DNA of 64,000 nt from positions 1 through 64,000 of the forward strand of contig JAIYDN010000108.1 in NCBI GenBank assembly GCA_027487485.1, written 5' to 3'. The position numbers were made by a program, and so were the translations under genes. Below are positions 1 through 8,109 of this stretch, one piece after another. Source of the DNA: Planctomycetaceae bacterium. GTDB lineage: Bacteria > Planctomycetota > Planctomycetia > Pirellulales > Pirellulaceae. How positions within the stretch are numbered: position 1 is the first letter of the stretch; each line of letters opens with the position of its first letter. The notes under the pieces are model-generated. The model did no database searches and was not told the DNA's origin. It worked only from the letters and a program-made list of their open reading frames with translations.

Positions 1-149
1 AAGTGGTACCGAGAACGTTGATGCGAGTGTCAAAAGATAAGGACGGTGACGGAAGATTCGAGGAAGAATGGACGAATTCACCGAATATGAAGACCTTTGG
101 CGAAACAATCTCCATAGACGTACCAATTCCTTTGTCGACACCAAGGTAG
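1..149 (+). CDS. 3' end of a cassette gene (partial at window start)
   Basis: The third frame is open from base 3 to the TAG at 147-149 and encodes about 48 residues. It contains DKDGDGRFEEE, an acidic loop like an EF-hand or dockerin calcium loop, although the usual Glu at loop position 12 is displaced by one. The gene ends about 15 bases before an attC site, so it is the tail of an integron cassette whose start lies left of the window. The product is unknown. The calcium-binding reading is an inference from one short motif. Confidence 0.45.
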   Translation, partial: VVPRTLMRVSKDKDGDGRFEEEWTNSPNMKTFGETISIDVPIPLSTPR

Positions 150-161
150 ATTACATCGTTA

Positions 162-254
162 ACAGAACAATGGGATGGACACGAAGGGCTCGATCGACCG
201 TGTTTGACTTGCGTTGAGTCAACTCCTCGCCCTCGGTCATCCCCGGCGTTCGCG
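162..254 (+). repeat. attC recombination site 1
   Basis: The left arm ACGAAGGGCTCGATCG is partly complementary to the right arm CTCGCCCTCGGTCAT, and the site ends in GGCGTTCGC. It closes the partial gene at the window start. Confidence 0.7.
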
Positions 255-513
255 GGGTCGATCCGATCGGTTGCGATGGATAGCTTGCTGAAACTTCAGT
301 ACGCAGCGGGATGGTGCGAACAAAGTTCATTTTCCTGCCAACCATTTTTCTGCCCTTCTCGCGTGCATGTCGAGACGAACAATGTGGTTGTCTATGCGAT
401 TCGACAACGCCTTCGATTGTGCTTATTAGCCTCAATTGCGATTCAATCATGTTGCGGCTCAATGACTGCTGTCGTAGAATGAAGCCTCCAAGAAATCGTA
501 TTGCTGACAAATT
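255..513. other. Cassette stretch without a convincing gene
   Basis: Open frames exist on both strands here (for example 276-482 on + and a longer one on -), but none has a good ribosome binding site, recognisable protein features or an end placed just before an attC. I see no supportable gene. It may be the remains of a cassette whose attC is the degenerate copy at 514-590. Confidence 0.4.
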
Positions 514-590
514 GAACGGCCAATTCAGGTTTGCGGTGGAGCTAGATTCGAACCTCACTTTTGCGAACGTAGCGTTGCACCGGAGCCTGC
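514..590 (+). repeat. Degenerate attC with its upstream flank, copy 1 of a direct repeat
   Basis: This stretch is about 85% identical to 1371-1443. Both run from GAACGGCCAATTCAGG to GTTGCACCGGAG. The AAC(7 nt)TGCACCGGAG spacing matches the left half of other attC sites in the array, but no complementary right arm follows here, so the site looks truncated or decayed. The pair of repeats brackets the PEP-CTERM gene. Confidence 0.55.
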
Positions 591-664
591 CTAAGGCTCT
601 TTCACAACTCACCTTTCCCCACGCATTTTGCGTCATCATCCGCTATAAAGAGGTTTTCATTACG

Positions 665-1396
665 GTGCCACGAGTCCTTCATTGTTTTTTGTGTTTGTTC
701 TTCTTCACCATTAATTCAGCTTGCCCAAATTTGATTGCCGGCATTGTGATTACGGTACCTGACGGACTAAAGCCCGGCGACTCGTATCGACTCGCGTTTG
801 TCACTTCCGGGAAGCGGAACTCTCTTTCGCTTTCAATAGATGATTATAATTTGTTTGTGACCACACAAGCAAACCAAAACCATCAGCTGCTCACCCTAAA
901 CACCACTTGGACAGTTTTGGGTTCAACACCGAGTGTATCTGCCCGACAGAATACGATTACGGATCCAGCAAATGGTGCATTGCCAATTTACGCCTTGGAC
1001 GGTAGTCTGGTTGCCCAAAACTACAATGAATTGTGGAGAGGAAGACTCCGTTCGGGAATCGTCTTTGACCAAAATGGTGACTTGAATAGAACTAGGGTAT
1101 CTACGGGGACTTCAGATTCTGGGTATCAGTGGTTTAATGGAGAACTTGGGCGTTCTTCTGTTTCTTTTGGAGATTCCGGCAACACAGGAAGCGCTTGGAT
1201 AAGGCGAGGCGATGGAACCGGTGCAGCCGAAGAGTCCTTTTACGCGGTCTCGGGCTACTTGACCGTGACTGCAGTCCCGGAACCTAATTCAATCATCTTA
1301 CTCGGCATTGCAACTTGCAATCAGTTTTTAAGGTTCGTTCTGCGACGAAACTCATTCATGCGATCTATTCGAACGGCCAATTCAGGTTTGAGATAG
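665..1396 (+). CDS. PEP-CTERM sorting-domain protein
   Basis: The product is an exported protein of about 243 residues. It has an N-terminal hydrophobic segment (LHCFLCLFFFTINSACPN, which resembles a signal peptide ending near Ala) and a C-terminal VPEP motif followed by a hydrophobic stretch and Arg residues. This is the tripartite PEP-CTERM signal recognised by an exosortase in family members. The body is unrecognised. The start is uncertain: I use GTG at 665, but an AAAGAGG box sits 6 bases before an in-frame ATT at 659, so ATT may be the true start or a mutated ATG. The stop lies inside the second copy of the flanking direct repeat, so the last 15 or so residues are repeat-encoded. Confidence 0.6.
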   Translation: MPRVLHCFLCLFFFTINSACPNLIAGIVITVPDGLKPGDSYRLAFVTSGKRNSLSLSIDDYNLFVTTQANQNHQLLTLNTTWTVLGSTPSVSARQNTITDPANGALPIYALDGSLVAQNYNELWRGRLRSGIVFDQNGDLNRTRVSTGTSDSGYQWFNGELGRSSVSFGDSGNTGSAWIRRGDGTGAAEESFYAVSGYLTVTAVPEPNSIILLGIATCNQFLRFVLRRNSFMRSIRTANSGLR

Positions 1397-1418
1397 AGCT
1401 AGATTCGAGCCTCAAATT

Positions 1419-1513
1419 TGCGAACGTGGCGTTGCACCGGAGACCGCGTCAGGCCGTTTTTTCGATTCAAATCATTTTCCCTCTCGCGGTCCCGGTGAGC
1501 GCTGGGGTTCTGT
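1419..1513 (+). repeat. attC recombination site (after the PEP-CTERM gene)
   Basis: The arms CCGGAGACCGCG and CGCGGTCCCGG are complementary and surround an AT-rich loop. The site ends at GGGGTTCTG. Its left part belongs to the direct repeat shared with 514-590. Confidence 0.65.
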
Positions 1514-1529
1514 CTTCAAAGCAAGAGCC

Positions 1530-2288
1530 GTGTTGAGAGCATTACTTCTACACCTGACACTTATGCTATTGATGGGATGCACTGCCTGGCCACCGGAAAA
1601 AATGTCTGCCCCGGTCAAAGTCCCTTCGAACATAGACGACGTTGACCCTTGGATCGCTAAGTTGCTTAAGAGCGACGTTGCAACGGCTAAAGCAATACTG
1701 ACCAAAAGGCTGGAAACCGATGATGCGTCAATTGAACCACTCGTTGGGCAAATGTCGGAATACGTTCCATGCCAAGTATCCTTTTCGTCGGGCATTGGCT
1801 ACTTGCGATGTTTACGACGATACTGGGACACGGACTCGGGGCAATACTTGTATGATAGGATTTACATTGCCCAACCATTGTCAGAAGAGCTTCTACAGTC
1901 ACGCTTAGATTATTTCGACCCATCCGTTCGTCCTCTGGCAAAGACGTTTATGCAGCGATTCGCAGGATCAGGAGAAGAAATGGAAGGAATAGCAGGCCAA
2001 TTTACTTACTTCAGCTGGCCATCTGCTTCAGACTTTGGTTCGCGGAAAGACAATTCTTTCGGTGACTGGCGAGACGCCAAACTGTTCTATGCGGGGATGA
2101 ACGGCGATTCCGTCTTTATAAAGCCAGACGGTTCTACAGCGTGGCATGTCATGGAGACCGATGATATGATTCCAATAGCCGCGACACTGGAACAGTTCAT
2201 CGCGATCTACTCAGACTTCCGAAAAACCCACGATGTATTCGACTCTTGGGCGTACCGAAACTTCAAAAACCAAGACAGAACAAAATGA
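1530..2288 (+). CDS. Hypothetical lipoprotein
   Basis: The product has 252 residues. It begins with a short hydrophobic signal and the lipobox LLMGC, so Cys at about residue 17 should be lipidated and the protein anchored to a membrane facing away from the cytosol. The rest is soluble and rich in aromatic residues, with no family I recognise. TTG at 1530 is the start giving a complete lipoprotein signal. The gene runs up to and slightly into the following attC, which is typical of integron cassettes. Function unknown. Confidence 0.7.
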   Translation: MLRALLLHLTLMLLMGCTAWPPEKMSAPVKVPSNIDDVDPWIAKLLKSDVATAKAILTKRLETDDASIEPLVGQMSEYVPCQVSFSSGIGYLRCLRRYWDTDSGQYLYDRIYIAQPLSEELLQSRLDYFDPSVRPLAKTFMQRFAGSGEEMEGIAGQFTYFSWPSASDFGSRKDNSFGDWRDAKLFYAGMNGDSVFIKPDGSTAWHVMETDDMIPIAATLEQFIAIYSDFRKTHDVFDSWAYRNFKNQDRTK

Positions 2289-2366
2289 TGGACCGAAGTG
2301 CTCGATCCTTGCGCGTTGGCGTCGCAACGCTAACTCCTCGCACTCGGTCATCATAGCCGTTCGTCG
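2275..2366 (+). repeat. attC recombination site
   Basis: The arms GGACCGAAGTGCTCGATC and GCACTCGGTCATCAT are complementary apart from bulges, and the site ends in AGCCGTTCGTC. It overlaps the last codons of the lipoprotein gene. Confidence 0.75.
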
Positions 2367-2379
2367 GAAGATGCCAAAA

Positions 2380-2838
2380 ATGAAAGCAAAGAGAATCATC
2401 CAATGCGTCGCTGTCGTAATTCTCGCCTCTGTGGGTTACTATGGTTGGCTGATATTTGACATGTGGCGTCACATCCCAGAAGCATATGTGGCGTGGGATG
2501 CTGGAACACTCTGCGTTTGTTATTTAGACCGAAGCGATGGTAATTGGCCGAAGGACTGGGATGATCTTCAATCAATCATAGAGCCTGATGATGATTGCGT
2601 ATTCTGCCGTGGTGTTGTCGGTGATGGGAGTGATCGATCCAATCGATATGAGGAAACCATCAATCGCATGAAGACGATTGTTCGAATTGATTGGGACTAT
2701 GTTCCGAAACCAGGTGTTATGGGACACCCAGTGACAAAAATCGATGGCAGGCCGTTGTATTCGATGTGGGGCGATCCAAACTATATGATCTTTGACTTTG
2801 TGACCAACGGAAGAAAAGATGAGAGCCGTCCATTGTAA
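2380..2838 (+). CDS. Hypothetical membrane-anchored protein
   Basis: The product has about 152 residues. There is one N-terminal transmembrane segment (IIQCVAVVILASVGYYGWLIF) followed by an acidic soluble domain with four Cys residues, including CVC and CVFC, and a C-terminal stretch reading PLYSMWGDPNYMIFDFVTNG. That stretch resembles the end of pseudopilin-like or type II secretion GspG-type domains in Planctomycetes, but the match is too short to assign. ATG 2380 is chosen because GGAAG lies 9 bases upstream; ATG 2371 is an in-frame alternative. It is a single-gene cassette. Confidence 0.6.
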   Translation: MKAKRIIQCVAVVILASVGYYGWLIFDMWRHIPEAYVAWDAGTLCVCYLDRSDGNWPKDWDDLQSIIEPDDDCVFCRGVVGDGSDRSNRYEETINRMKTIVRIDWDYVPKPGVMGHPVTKIDGRPLYSMWGDPNYMIFDFVTNGRKDESRPL

Positions 2839-2850
2839 ATGGAAGTGGTA

Positions 2851-2944
2851 GCGCTGAACCAAAAAATGCACCCGAGTTGCCGATCGGGCGTTTCCTGAAG
2901 TCAAAGTCACTTGGCGGCAACCGGGTGATTTTGGTCGTTATTGT
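2851..2944 (+). repeat. attC recombination site
   Basis: The arms CACCCGAGTTGCCG and CGGCAACCGGGTG pair strongly, and the site ends in GGTCGTTATTG. It is nearly identical to the attC at 6891-6981, suggesting the two cassettes share a recent origin. Confidence 0.85.
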
Positions 2945-2974
2945 GCTCACAACGTTCTTGGGTCGTGGTATGCA

Positions 2975-3601
2975 ATGAACAAATTTGGCTTCCCCAGAGA
3001 CAAGCGATTTCGCTACCGCATTGATAATCGATGGTATCGCATCAATTCGGATGGTGCAGAAGTGCTCACGCTTCTACAAGAAATCTACGATGCTGGTGTT
3101 TTGCCCCGTGATAATTACTGGGCTCTGCGCATGCGTCCGCAAATCCGCCGAATCGAATGCCTGAATGTACGATCTGTACTTGTACTTGTAATCGAAAAAA
3201 CTTCCGATGCACGGATGCGGCTACTGGCAATATGGCTTCGCGGGCGTTGCGGCGGATATCTGGGCACATCAACTATCGCCTCGTTAGCCCATTCAACGGG
3301 ATTCGAAACACAGAAGGAATGCGTTCGCGCCCTCCAAAGATTGAGTGGCTGGGGGGACCTCCGTGAGATTGCCTGCAATGCAAAACATCCACGCATCCGC
3401 AATCTTGCGACTCAACGCGCCGTTAAGCCACTAGGAGAACGGCTTTCATGCATGCTGGCAAATGTCCAACCCATTCCAATACCCAAAACGAAGTTGCGAC
3501 TCTGGCTTCTCACAGGACTGGTCCTTGAGTATACTGCTCCAAAATCGATTGACACTATTAGACATGCCCTCACGCGAATTAAACGGCTTGTTTCCCGTTA
3601 A
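2975..3601 (+). CDS. Hypothetical protein with HEAT-like helices
   Basis: The product is a basic, helix-rich protein of 208 residues with no signal peptide. The region around residues 75-150 (ARMRLLAIWLRGRCGGYLG, then ECVRALQRLSGWGDLREIA) has the look of HEAT-like helical repeats, which usually bind proteins or nucleic acid. That is a pattern impression only. It starts at the first ATG after the preceding attC and ends about 30 bases before the next. No partner gene is linked to it. Confidence 0.55.
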   Translation: MNKFGFPRDKRFRYRIDNRWYRINSDGAEVLTLLQEIYDAGVLPRDNYWALRMRPQIRRIECLNVRSVLVLVIEKTSDARMRLLAIWLRGRCGGYLGTSTIASLAHSTGFETQKECVRALQRLSGWGDLREIACNAKHPRIRNLATQRAVKPLGERLSCMLANVQPIPIPKTKLRLWLLTGLVLEYTAPKSIDTIRHALTRIKRLVSR

Positions 3602-3628
3602 GACGGTTACCCGAGATGTCGAATTGCA

Positions 3629-3720
3629 CAGTAACAATCGCATGCACCGGAGTCGCGGGTAGACAGTTTTTTGCAATCAAGCATCACTCGCCACGACCGC
3701 AGTGATGGGTGCCGTTATTT
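3629..3720 (+). repeat. attC recombination site
   Basis: The left arm ATGCACCGGAGTCGCGGG and right arm CCACGACCGCAGTGATGGGTG are imperfectly complementary. The site ends in GCCGTTATTTG. Confidence 0.7.
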
Positions 3721-3741
3721 GCTCAAAGAAAGGACTCTCAG

Positions 3742-4317
3742 GTGGCGTTTCCCGCAAATCAACTACGGCCATTTGGCGGGGAGATTTACTGCCACATTTT
3801 TGAGAATCAACTTACCGGCGTAGCTCGCGACGCGTATTGGTCAGTCACGATTGATTTCGCGCCGCTCGTCTTCGGCAAGGATACATTCCGCTGCAATGCA
3901 ACGGTCGAATGGTTGCAACTTGGAAAAGGCGACTTCAGGAACATCACACAACACAGGATCAATTTGCCCGATGCATCTCATGCGGAAGCCTCGTTTTACA
4001 TGACAGAGCATGACAATGCATCATCGACATCAATGTTGCTGAGCTACATTGACAATGATCGATTCCGCGTTGAACTTGAAATGATTGTGGACTTTCACGG
4101 ATACGTTGGCAGCGATGCTAATCCCGCGATGCGTGTGGCAGCATCGACGGAAATACAGTTTACTGGATTAATCGTGGTGCCAGGAAACCTAGATCCTAAA
4201 CCTACGAACGAAGCTGCTGTAATCAGCACTGCGTCGCAGTTCCTTGACCTATCTGGCTACGCCCCACCGTTAAATCAGGGGTTTCGCTACCTTTTCCGTC
4301 CCAAGAACCGCAAATAA
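3742..4317 (+). CDS. Hypothetical cassette protein
   Basis: The product has about 191 residues, is beta-rich and has no signal peptide or membrane segment. The sequence alternates polar and hydrophobic residues (WSVTIDFAPLVFG, MLLSYIDNDRFRVELEMIV), suggesting a beta-sandwich. GTG 3742 is preferred because AAGGAC lies 9 bases upstream; an earlier GTG at 3709 lies within the attC 3' end. I recognise no family. The last codon abuts the next attC. Confidence 0.55.
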   Translation: MAFPANQLRPFGGEIYCHIFENQLTGVARDAYWSVTIDFAPLVFGKDTFRCNATVEWLQLGKGDFRNITQHRINLPDASHAEASFYMTEHDNASSTSMLLSYIDNDRFRVELEMIVDFHGYVGSDANPAMRVAASTEIQFTGLIVVPGNLDPKPTNEAAVISTASQFLDLSGYAPPLNQGFRYLFRPKNRK

Positions 4318-4403
4318 CAATCCATTGCAGCTTAGTGGCGGATCGGCCGCCTTGACTTTTAGAAACTTTACTTGCCGCCACTAGCTGAATGGCGGCGTTA
4401 CGC
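4312..4403 (+). repeat. attC recombination site
   Basis: The arms GCAGCTTAGTGGCGG and CCGCCACTAGCTGAATGG are almost fully complementary. The site ends in CGGCGTTACGCC. Confidence 0.85.
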
Positions 4404-4422
4404 CAAGAGCAAAGCAACCGCC

Positions 4423-5049
4423 ATGAACCGAGTACTCCAATTTTTGATGATGGTTACTGCGTTCGCTGGCTGCGACAAAAGTTACAACTTACCGGAAAAG
4501 CAGAGTGCAGACGCGTCAGCAAATTCGCCGGTTGATCATACAAAAGACCCCGTTGCCGAAGTTGTTCAACTAAAGGTCGGAGATCGGTTTCCATCTATCA
4601 AGTCAATCTCTCTAGATGGCGATCAAATTACGGTGGGGCCTGAACTATACGGCACGAAAGCTACACTTGTGGTTTTTTGGTCGACTTGGTGTGGATTCTG
4701 TATGACCGACTTGCCGCACGAAGTCGAATTGGCAAACCGTTACGAGAGTGCCGGGCTGCGGGTCATAGGCGTAAACGCGGACGAAGATCTAGAGACAGCG
4801 AAACGCGCAGTAGTCGACAAATCAATTCCCTGGCTCAACCTGTACGAAGGAAAAGAACAATCGATTTCGAACCAACTCGGGATTACATCATGGCCTGTAC
4901 TTTTTTTGTTGGATAGCAACGGAACAGTCGTTGCGACCACTGACATGCTTAGACGGACAAGTTTTGTGACGATGCCAGATGGCGCGGTGCAAAGTGTTTA
5001 CAGGCTTGACACCTTCATCGCAAAATTGCTTGAGCCAAGCGACAAATAG
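4423..5049 (+). CDS. TlpA-like thioredoxin-fold lipoprotein
   Basis: The product has 208 residues. It opens with a lipoprotein signal (FLMMVTAFAGC), a low-complexity linker, and then a thioredoxin-like domain of the TlpA/ResA group. The redox motif WCGFC is near residue 87, after LVVFWSTWC, and the cis-Pro appears in SWPVLFLLDSNG near residue 160. Members of this group reduce or isomerise disulfides outside the cytosol. Membrane anchoring through the lipidated Cys fits that role. Both active-site Cys residues are present, so it should be active. ATG 4423 follows the attC end directly. A redox lipoprotein is unusual integron cargo. Confidence 0.8.
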   Translation: MNRVLQFLMMVTAFAGCDKSYNLPEKQSADASANSPVDHTKDPVAEVVQLKVGDRFPSIKSISLDGDQITVGPELYGTKATLVVFWSTWCGFCMTDLPHEVELANRYESAGLRVIGVNADEDLETAKRAVVDKSIPWLNLYEGKEQSISNQLGITSWPVLFLLDSNGTVVATTDMLRRTSFVTMPDGAVQSVYRLDTFIAKLLEPSDK

Positions 5050-5138
5050 GCGTAACCAACGATTGCACCCAAGCGGCGATCAGGTGCAATGACAAATCAA
5101 TGATTCCTCCCGCCGCTGGGTGAATCGAAACGTTCTGC
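5050..5138 (+). repeat. attC recombination site
   Basis: The arms CACCCAAGCGGCGATC and CCGCCGCTGGGTGAATCG are complementary, and the site ends in AAACGTTCTGC. It resembles the sites at 12434 and 11544. Confidence 0.85.
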
Positions 5139-5158
5139 AACAAATCTAACAACCATTA

Positions 5159-5758
5159 ATGATGTTTTACCAGTACTCACTTCGAATGTTAATCTTGGCA
5201 ATCACAATTGTTGCTGCGTACTTTCCCCTTGCGCGAATCTATCATTCTTGGTTTACGAAAACGTATGGTCCATACTACGTGGCTTCAGTCTTAGGTTCCA
5301 AGATTCACGATGGCGATTCCGTCGCTGATGTTGCTAGGCACTTTGATTCTCATCGTTTGCTAAACAATAACGACTCGCGCCAAATGAAGAACGTTACGGA
5401 ATTTTGCAGTCGCAACAACCTGCGGATCGAGGAACACGACGTGTTCTACACGTTTTCGATAGTCGGAGGCGGTGTGGATCTTATGTTTCGCGACGGCAAA
5501 CTCGTTAACCTGCAAAACAACTTATACAGCGACGCACTCAAACTCTCGCAAATGGGCAACTACCCTTTACCAAATCCAATGCTATCGTTTGGGTTTTTGC
5601 CGCTCTATCTGATTGTTGCAGTGTGCATTGTTGTCCTGTACTCATGGCTCTACCGCCAGGATCAATCGGACAGACGTCGTCCTGTTGCAGACGAGACTAC
5701 ATTCATACAGTTGCAGAACAATCCGATGGACCGAAGCGGTGGATCGGCCGCTTCCTGA
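5159..5758 (+). CDS. Hypothetical inner-membrane protein with two transmembrane segments
   Basis: The product has 199 residues. There is a transmembrane helix near residues 7-27 (LRMLILAITIVAAYFPLARI), an exported or cytosolic middle domain of about 115 residues, and a second helix near residues 145-165 (LPLYLIVAVCIVVLYSWLY). The final 20 or so residues (NNPMDRSGGSAAS) are encoded by the left arm of the following attC, a common outcome when a cassette gene loses its original stop. No family recognised. Confidence 0.6.
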   Translation: MMFYQYSLRMLILAITIVAAYFPLARIYHSWFTKTYGPYYVASVLGSKIHDGDSVADVARHFDSHRLLNNNDSRQMKNVTEFCSRNNLRIEEHDVFYTFSIVGGGVDLMFRDGKLVNLQNNLYSDALKLSQMGNYPLPNPMLSFGFLPLYLIVAVCIVVLYSWLYRQDQSDRRRPVADETTFIQLQNNPMDRSGGSAAS

Positions 5759-5797
5759 TGGGAAATATACTTGCCACCGCTCTCGGTGTCGTTCTGA
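5713..5797 (+). repeat. attC recombination site
   Basis: The arms GACCGAAGCGGTGGATCGG and CCACCGCTCTCGGTGTCG pair. The site ends in GTCGTTCTGATTG, and the preceding gene is translated through its left arm. Confidence 0.8.
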
Positions 5798-6050
5798 TTG
5801 TCAGTACTCGATGACATCGCGGACAACCGGAATCGGTGGTTTCTCTTCCACCGACGGGAACGAGGTGTCCGCTGGTGTCGCGATCTCAGCGTGACAAACC
5901 GAAAACAACAATCCCCAACCGCATCGATTTCGACAGATCCCCAGACTCTGATTGCAGAGCGACATCAGAACTCCTACAATTCTGTCATGTGGATGCTCGT
6001 AGCACACCAACAACCTGATTCGCCAATCGGGTTTGATCCTGGATCAGAGC
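5798..6050. other. Short cassette without a clear gene
   Basis: Between two attC sites lies a 250-base insert. The best candidate is a minus-strand frame (5801-6013, about 70 residues, ending SVEEKPPIPVVRDVIEY), whose tail looks protein-like. It has no good start or ribosome binding site. If real it would be a cassette gene in reverse orientation; otherwise this is a non-coding cassette. Confidence 0.3.
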
Positions 6051-6142
6051 TCAGAACAATGGCATGCACACGAGTGCTCGGTCGTCCGATTTTGGTCGTT
6101 GTCCTTGTTTTTACTCGCCCCGGGTGATGCCGGGCGTTCGTC
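6051..6142 (+). repeat. attC recombination site
   Basis: The arms GCACACGAGTGCTCGGTC and CTCGCCCCGGGTGATGC are partly complementary, and the site ends in CGGGCGTTCGTC. The central part closely matches the site at 12064-12156. Confidence 0.75.
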
Positions 6143-6164
6143 GCACAAGGAAAGACCCTGCAAG

Positions 6165-6830
6165 ATGGCTGAAGCTACCGTCCGCGAATGGCTTGACCTT
6201 TGGCACGGCCTATTGGGCGACCCTTCTATTCCGCAATTCAACAAACCGGACGAAATGGCCGGGGTGCTTGCTGATCTTCGACGTTATCCCGATCGCCTAG
6301 CTAATGCATTTGCGCCGCTACCCTGCGGAGATGAGCTACTTTCCCGTGTCAAACTTTGCATCGATGCTGAAATGCATCACGATGGAATCTATCTTGTCCC
6401 CGATGCCTTGGACACAACTGACGACGAACTACGGGCGTTGGTGGCTGACTCCATCCTGCGCGGTAGCCAGAGCTGTAGGATTGATCCGCCCAACTATCCG
6501 ATCAATATAATAAGGCGAGCCATGACGCCTTCCGAATCTCGGAGGGCGGCTCCAATCGTTGCAGAATTGGGCGACTTGTTTATTGGATTTTCCTACGACT
6601 CTCGTGGCGTTGAAAACGACGCTATGCAATTTCTTCGCGAAACCCTGTACACCCTCGCAGCGAGCTTTGAAGTCCAAGGATATTGCCTCACTCCACTTTG
6701 CCCAGACCGCATTCGACGCATTGACCCTTATAAACCACAGATTGACCTGTGGCTTCGCGGCGCTCATGCTGTTGTAAGATGGGAAGTCGGTTCCGATGAT
6801 CTCTGGGTAGATGTCTTTGTAGATTCCTAA
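6165..6830 (+). CDS. Hypothetical cytosolic protein
   Basis: The product has 221 residues, is acidic and has no signal peptide. It starts at ATG 6165, with AAGGAAAG 14 bases before it. The C-terminal third (PQIDLWLRGAHAVVRWEVGSDDLWVD) suggests a small alpha/beta domain. I recognise no family, and its only context is that of a lone cassette gene. Confidence 0.55.
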   Translation: MAEATVREWLDLWHGLLGDPSIPQFNKPDEMAGVLADLRRYPDRLANAFAPLPCGDELLSRVKLCIDAEMHHDGIYLVPDALDTTDDELRALVADSILRGSQSCRIDPPNYPINIIRRAMTPSESRRAAPIVAELGDLFIGFSYDSRGVENDAMQFLRETLYTLAASFEVQGYCLTPLCPDRIRRIDPYKPQIDLWLRGAHAVVRWEVGSDDLWVDVFVDS

Positions 6831-6890
6831 ATGGCTTTCTTCCGAGTTCTTCGGCAAGATTTTCCTCTTACGCCGTGATGAGAGAAGACC

Positions 6891-6981
6891 GACGAACCAA
6901 AAAATGCACCCGAGTTGCCGATCGGGCGTTCTCTGAAGTCAAAGTCACTTGGCGGCAACCTGGTGATTTTAGGCGTTATCG
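6891..6981 (+). repeat. attC recombination site
   Basis: The arms CACCCGAGTTGCCG and CGGCAACCTGGTG pair. The site ends in AGGCGTTATCG and is over 90% identical to the attC at 2851-2944. Confidence 0.85.
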
Positions 6982-6996
6982 CATGAAGGCACGCTC

Positions 6997-7515
6997 GTGA
7001 GCAGCTTGATTGTCAATCTGATAAATGAACTCCACGTTGCGATGACACGTGATGACCAACGGGACATCTGGACGAATCCTGGTACTCGTGAACTGGATGC
7101 CGCGATCGAGGTCGTTGCTGACTGTTACATTGATTTTCCTTCGGAACGGGACAGTATCCGCAGCGAACTCAGTGAAACCGGCGCGTTGTGGAGCCTTGTG
7201 CTTTTCGTGAGACGCGTTGGGCTGCTGTTGAAGACGGCTGAGGGTGAGCAATGGCTTAATCGTGGTCTTGCCGTAGCTTCAATGATTGATGCGAATTGCG
7301 ACTATCGCGATTTAATCGTTTCGCTCGTGATATTGCGTTCGCTTGCGATGGATGCTGGAATGAATACCGATGTGGCTTTCGACGCTGCGATCGGATGGTC
7401 GACAGATCGAATGCACGGTATACTCATGAACGCCCGTAATCACGCCGAGTCAGACATTCGTATCACCCTTGCGTCGTTCGGGCCATCCCTTGAATTCCGA
7501 AAAGAAAAGCGATAA
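6997..7515 (+). CDS. Hypothetical helical protein
   Basis: The product has 172 residues, is all-helical in appearance and is acidic, with no signal or membrane segment. GTG 6997 is used because the nearby ATG at 6983 reads into a stop after five codons. The central segment (ALWSLVLFVRRVGLLLKTAEGEQWLNRGLAVASMID) is amphipathic. No family recognised. The stop codon touches the following attC. Confidence 0.5.
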   Translation: MSSLIVNLINELHVAMTRDDQRDIWTNPGTRELDAAIEVVADCYIDFPSERDSIRSELSETGALWSLVLFVRRVGLLLKTAEGEQWLNRGLAVASMIDANCDYRDLIVSLVILRSLAMDAGMNTDVAFDAAIGWSTDRMHGILMNARNHAESDIRITLASFGPSLEFRKEKR

Positions 7516-7605
7516 CCAAGCGATACACGCCAAGCCCTCGATCGGCCCTTTTGACTTGCGTTGAGTCAACTGCTCGGGCTGGGTGAACGCAGGCGCTCGG
7601 CGGAA
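7510..7605 (+). repeat. attC recombination site
   Basis: The arms CGCCAAGCCCTCGATCGG and TCGGGCTGGGTGAACGC are complementary. The 3' core reads GCGCTCGGC rather than GTTRRRY, a degenerate crossover end. The inner ACTTGCGTTGAGTCAACT spacer is also found in attC site 1. Confidence 0.7.
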
Positions 7606-7628
7606 GAAAACAAAGGTTAAGTAGGCTC

Positions 7629-7973
7629 ATGCGAAAAGCGACGGTTACCATTGGATTGTTGACTGTAGCAATCTTGCTCGTTTCGCTTGGATGGTATGCG
7701 AGGGGACTCAACGACACTCCATATTTGTTTTTCGTGATCGATCTGTACAACGCAACCGAGTCGGCCGTTGCCGTTGAGACGGAGCTTGAGAACTTCACGC
7801 TCGATCCAGGACAATCACGTAGATTCCGGTTCCGGCCGGGTAAGCCATACGTGACCCGGACGATCGTGAACGGCAGAACCCTTGTTGATACCTTTTTAAC
7901 GCCCGACTTACCACTTTGGGGAAACACGCTCCGCGTAGGCGACCAGGGAAATGAATTGCGAGTAGAGAATTGA
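7629..7973 (+). CDS. Hypothetical membrane-anchored protein
   Basis: The product has 114 residues, with an N-terminal transmembrane anchor (TVTIGLLTVAILLVSLGWY) followed by a small all-beta extracytoplasmic domain. AAAGG upstream at about 7614 supports ATG 7629. No family recognised. Confidence 0.6.
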   Translation: MRKATVTIGLLTVAILLVSLGWYARGLNDTPYLFFVIDLYNATESAVAVETELENFTLDPGQSRRFRFRPGKPYVTRTIVNGRTLVDTFLTPDLPLWGNTLRVGDQGNELRVEN

Positions 7974-7991
7974 CAAGCATCCACTATCGAC

Positions 7992-8080
7992 GCCGAACCA
8001 AGCGATGGACCTAAGTAGTGGGTCGGCCGTTAATTGATGGAGACCTTTCGTCCGCGACTAGGTCATCGCGGGCGTTATCT
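7992..8080 (+). repeat. attC recombination site
   Basis: The left arm GATGGACCTAAGTAGTGGG and right arm GCGACTAGGTCATCG are imperfectly complementary. The site ends in GGGCGTTATCTG. Confidence 0.7.
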
Positions 8081-8109
8081 GACCGGACGTGGATTTTCCT
8101 CATTGAACT

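Noticed and set aside
151-639. Long minus-strand frame over the first attC
   Set aside because: It crosses an attC site and has no start signal or recognisable sequence.
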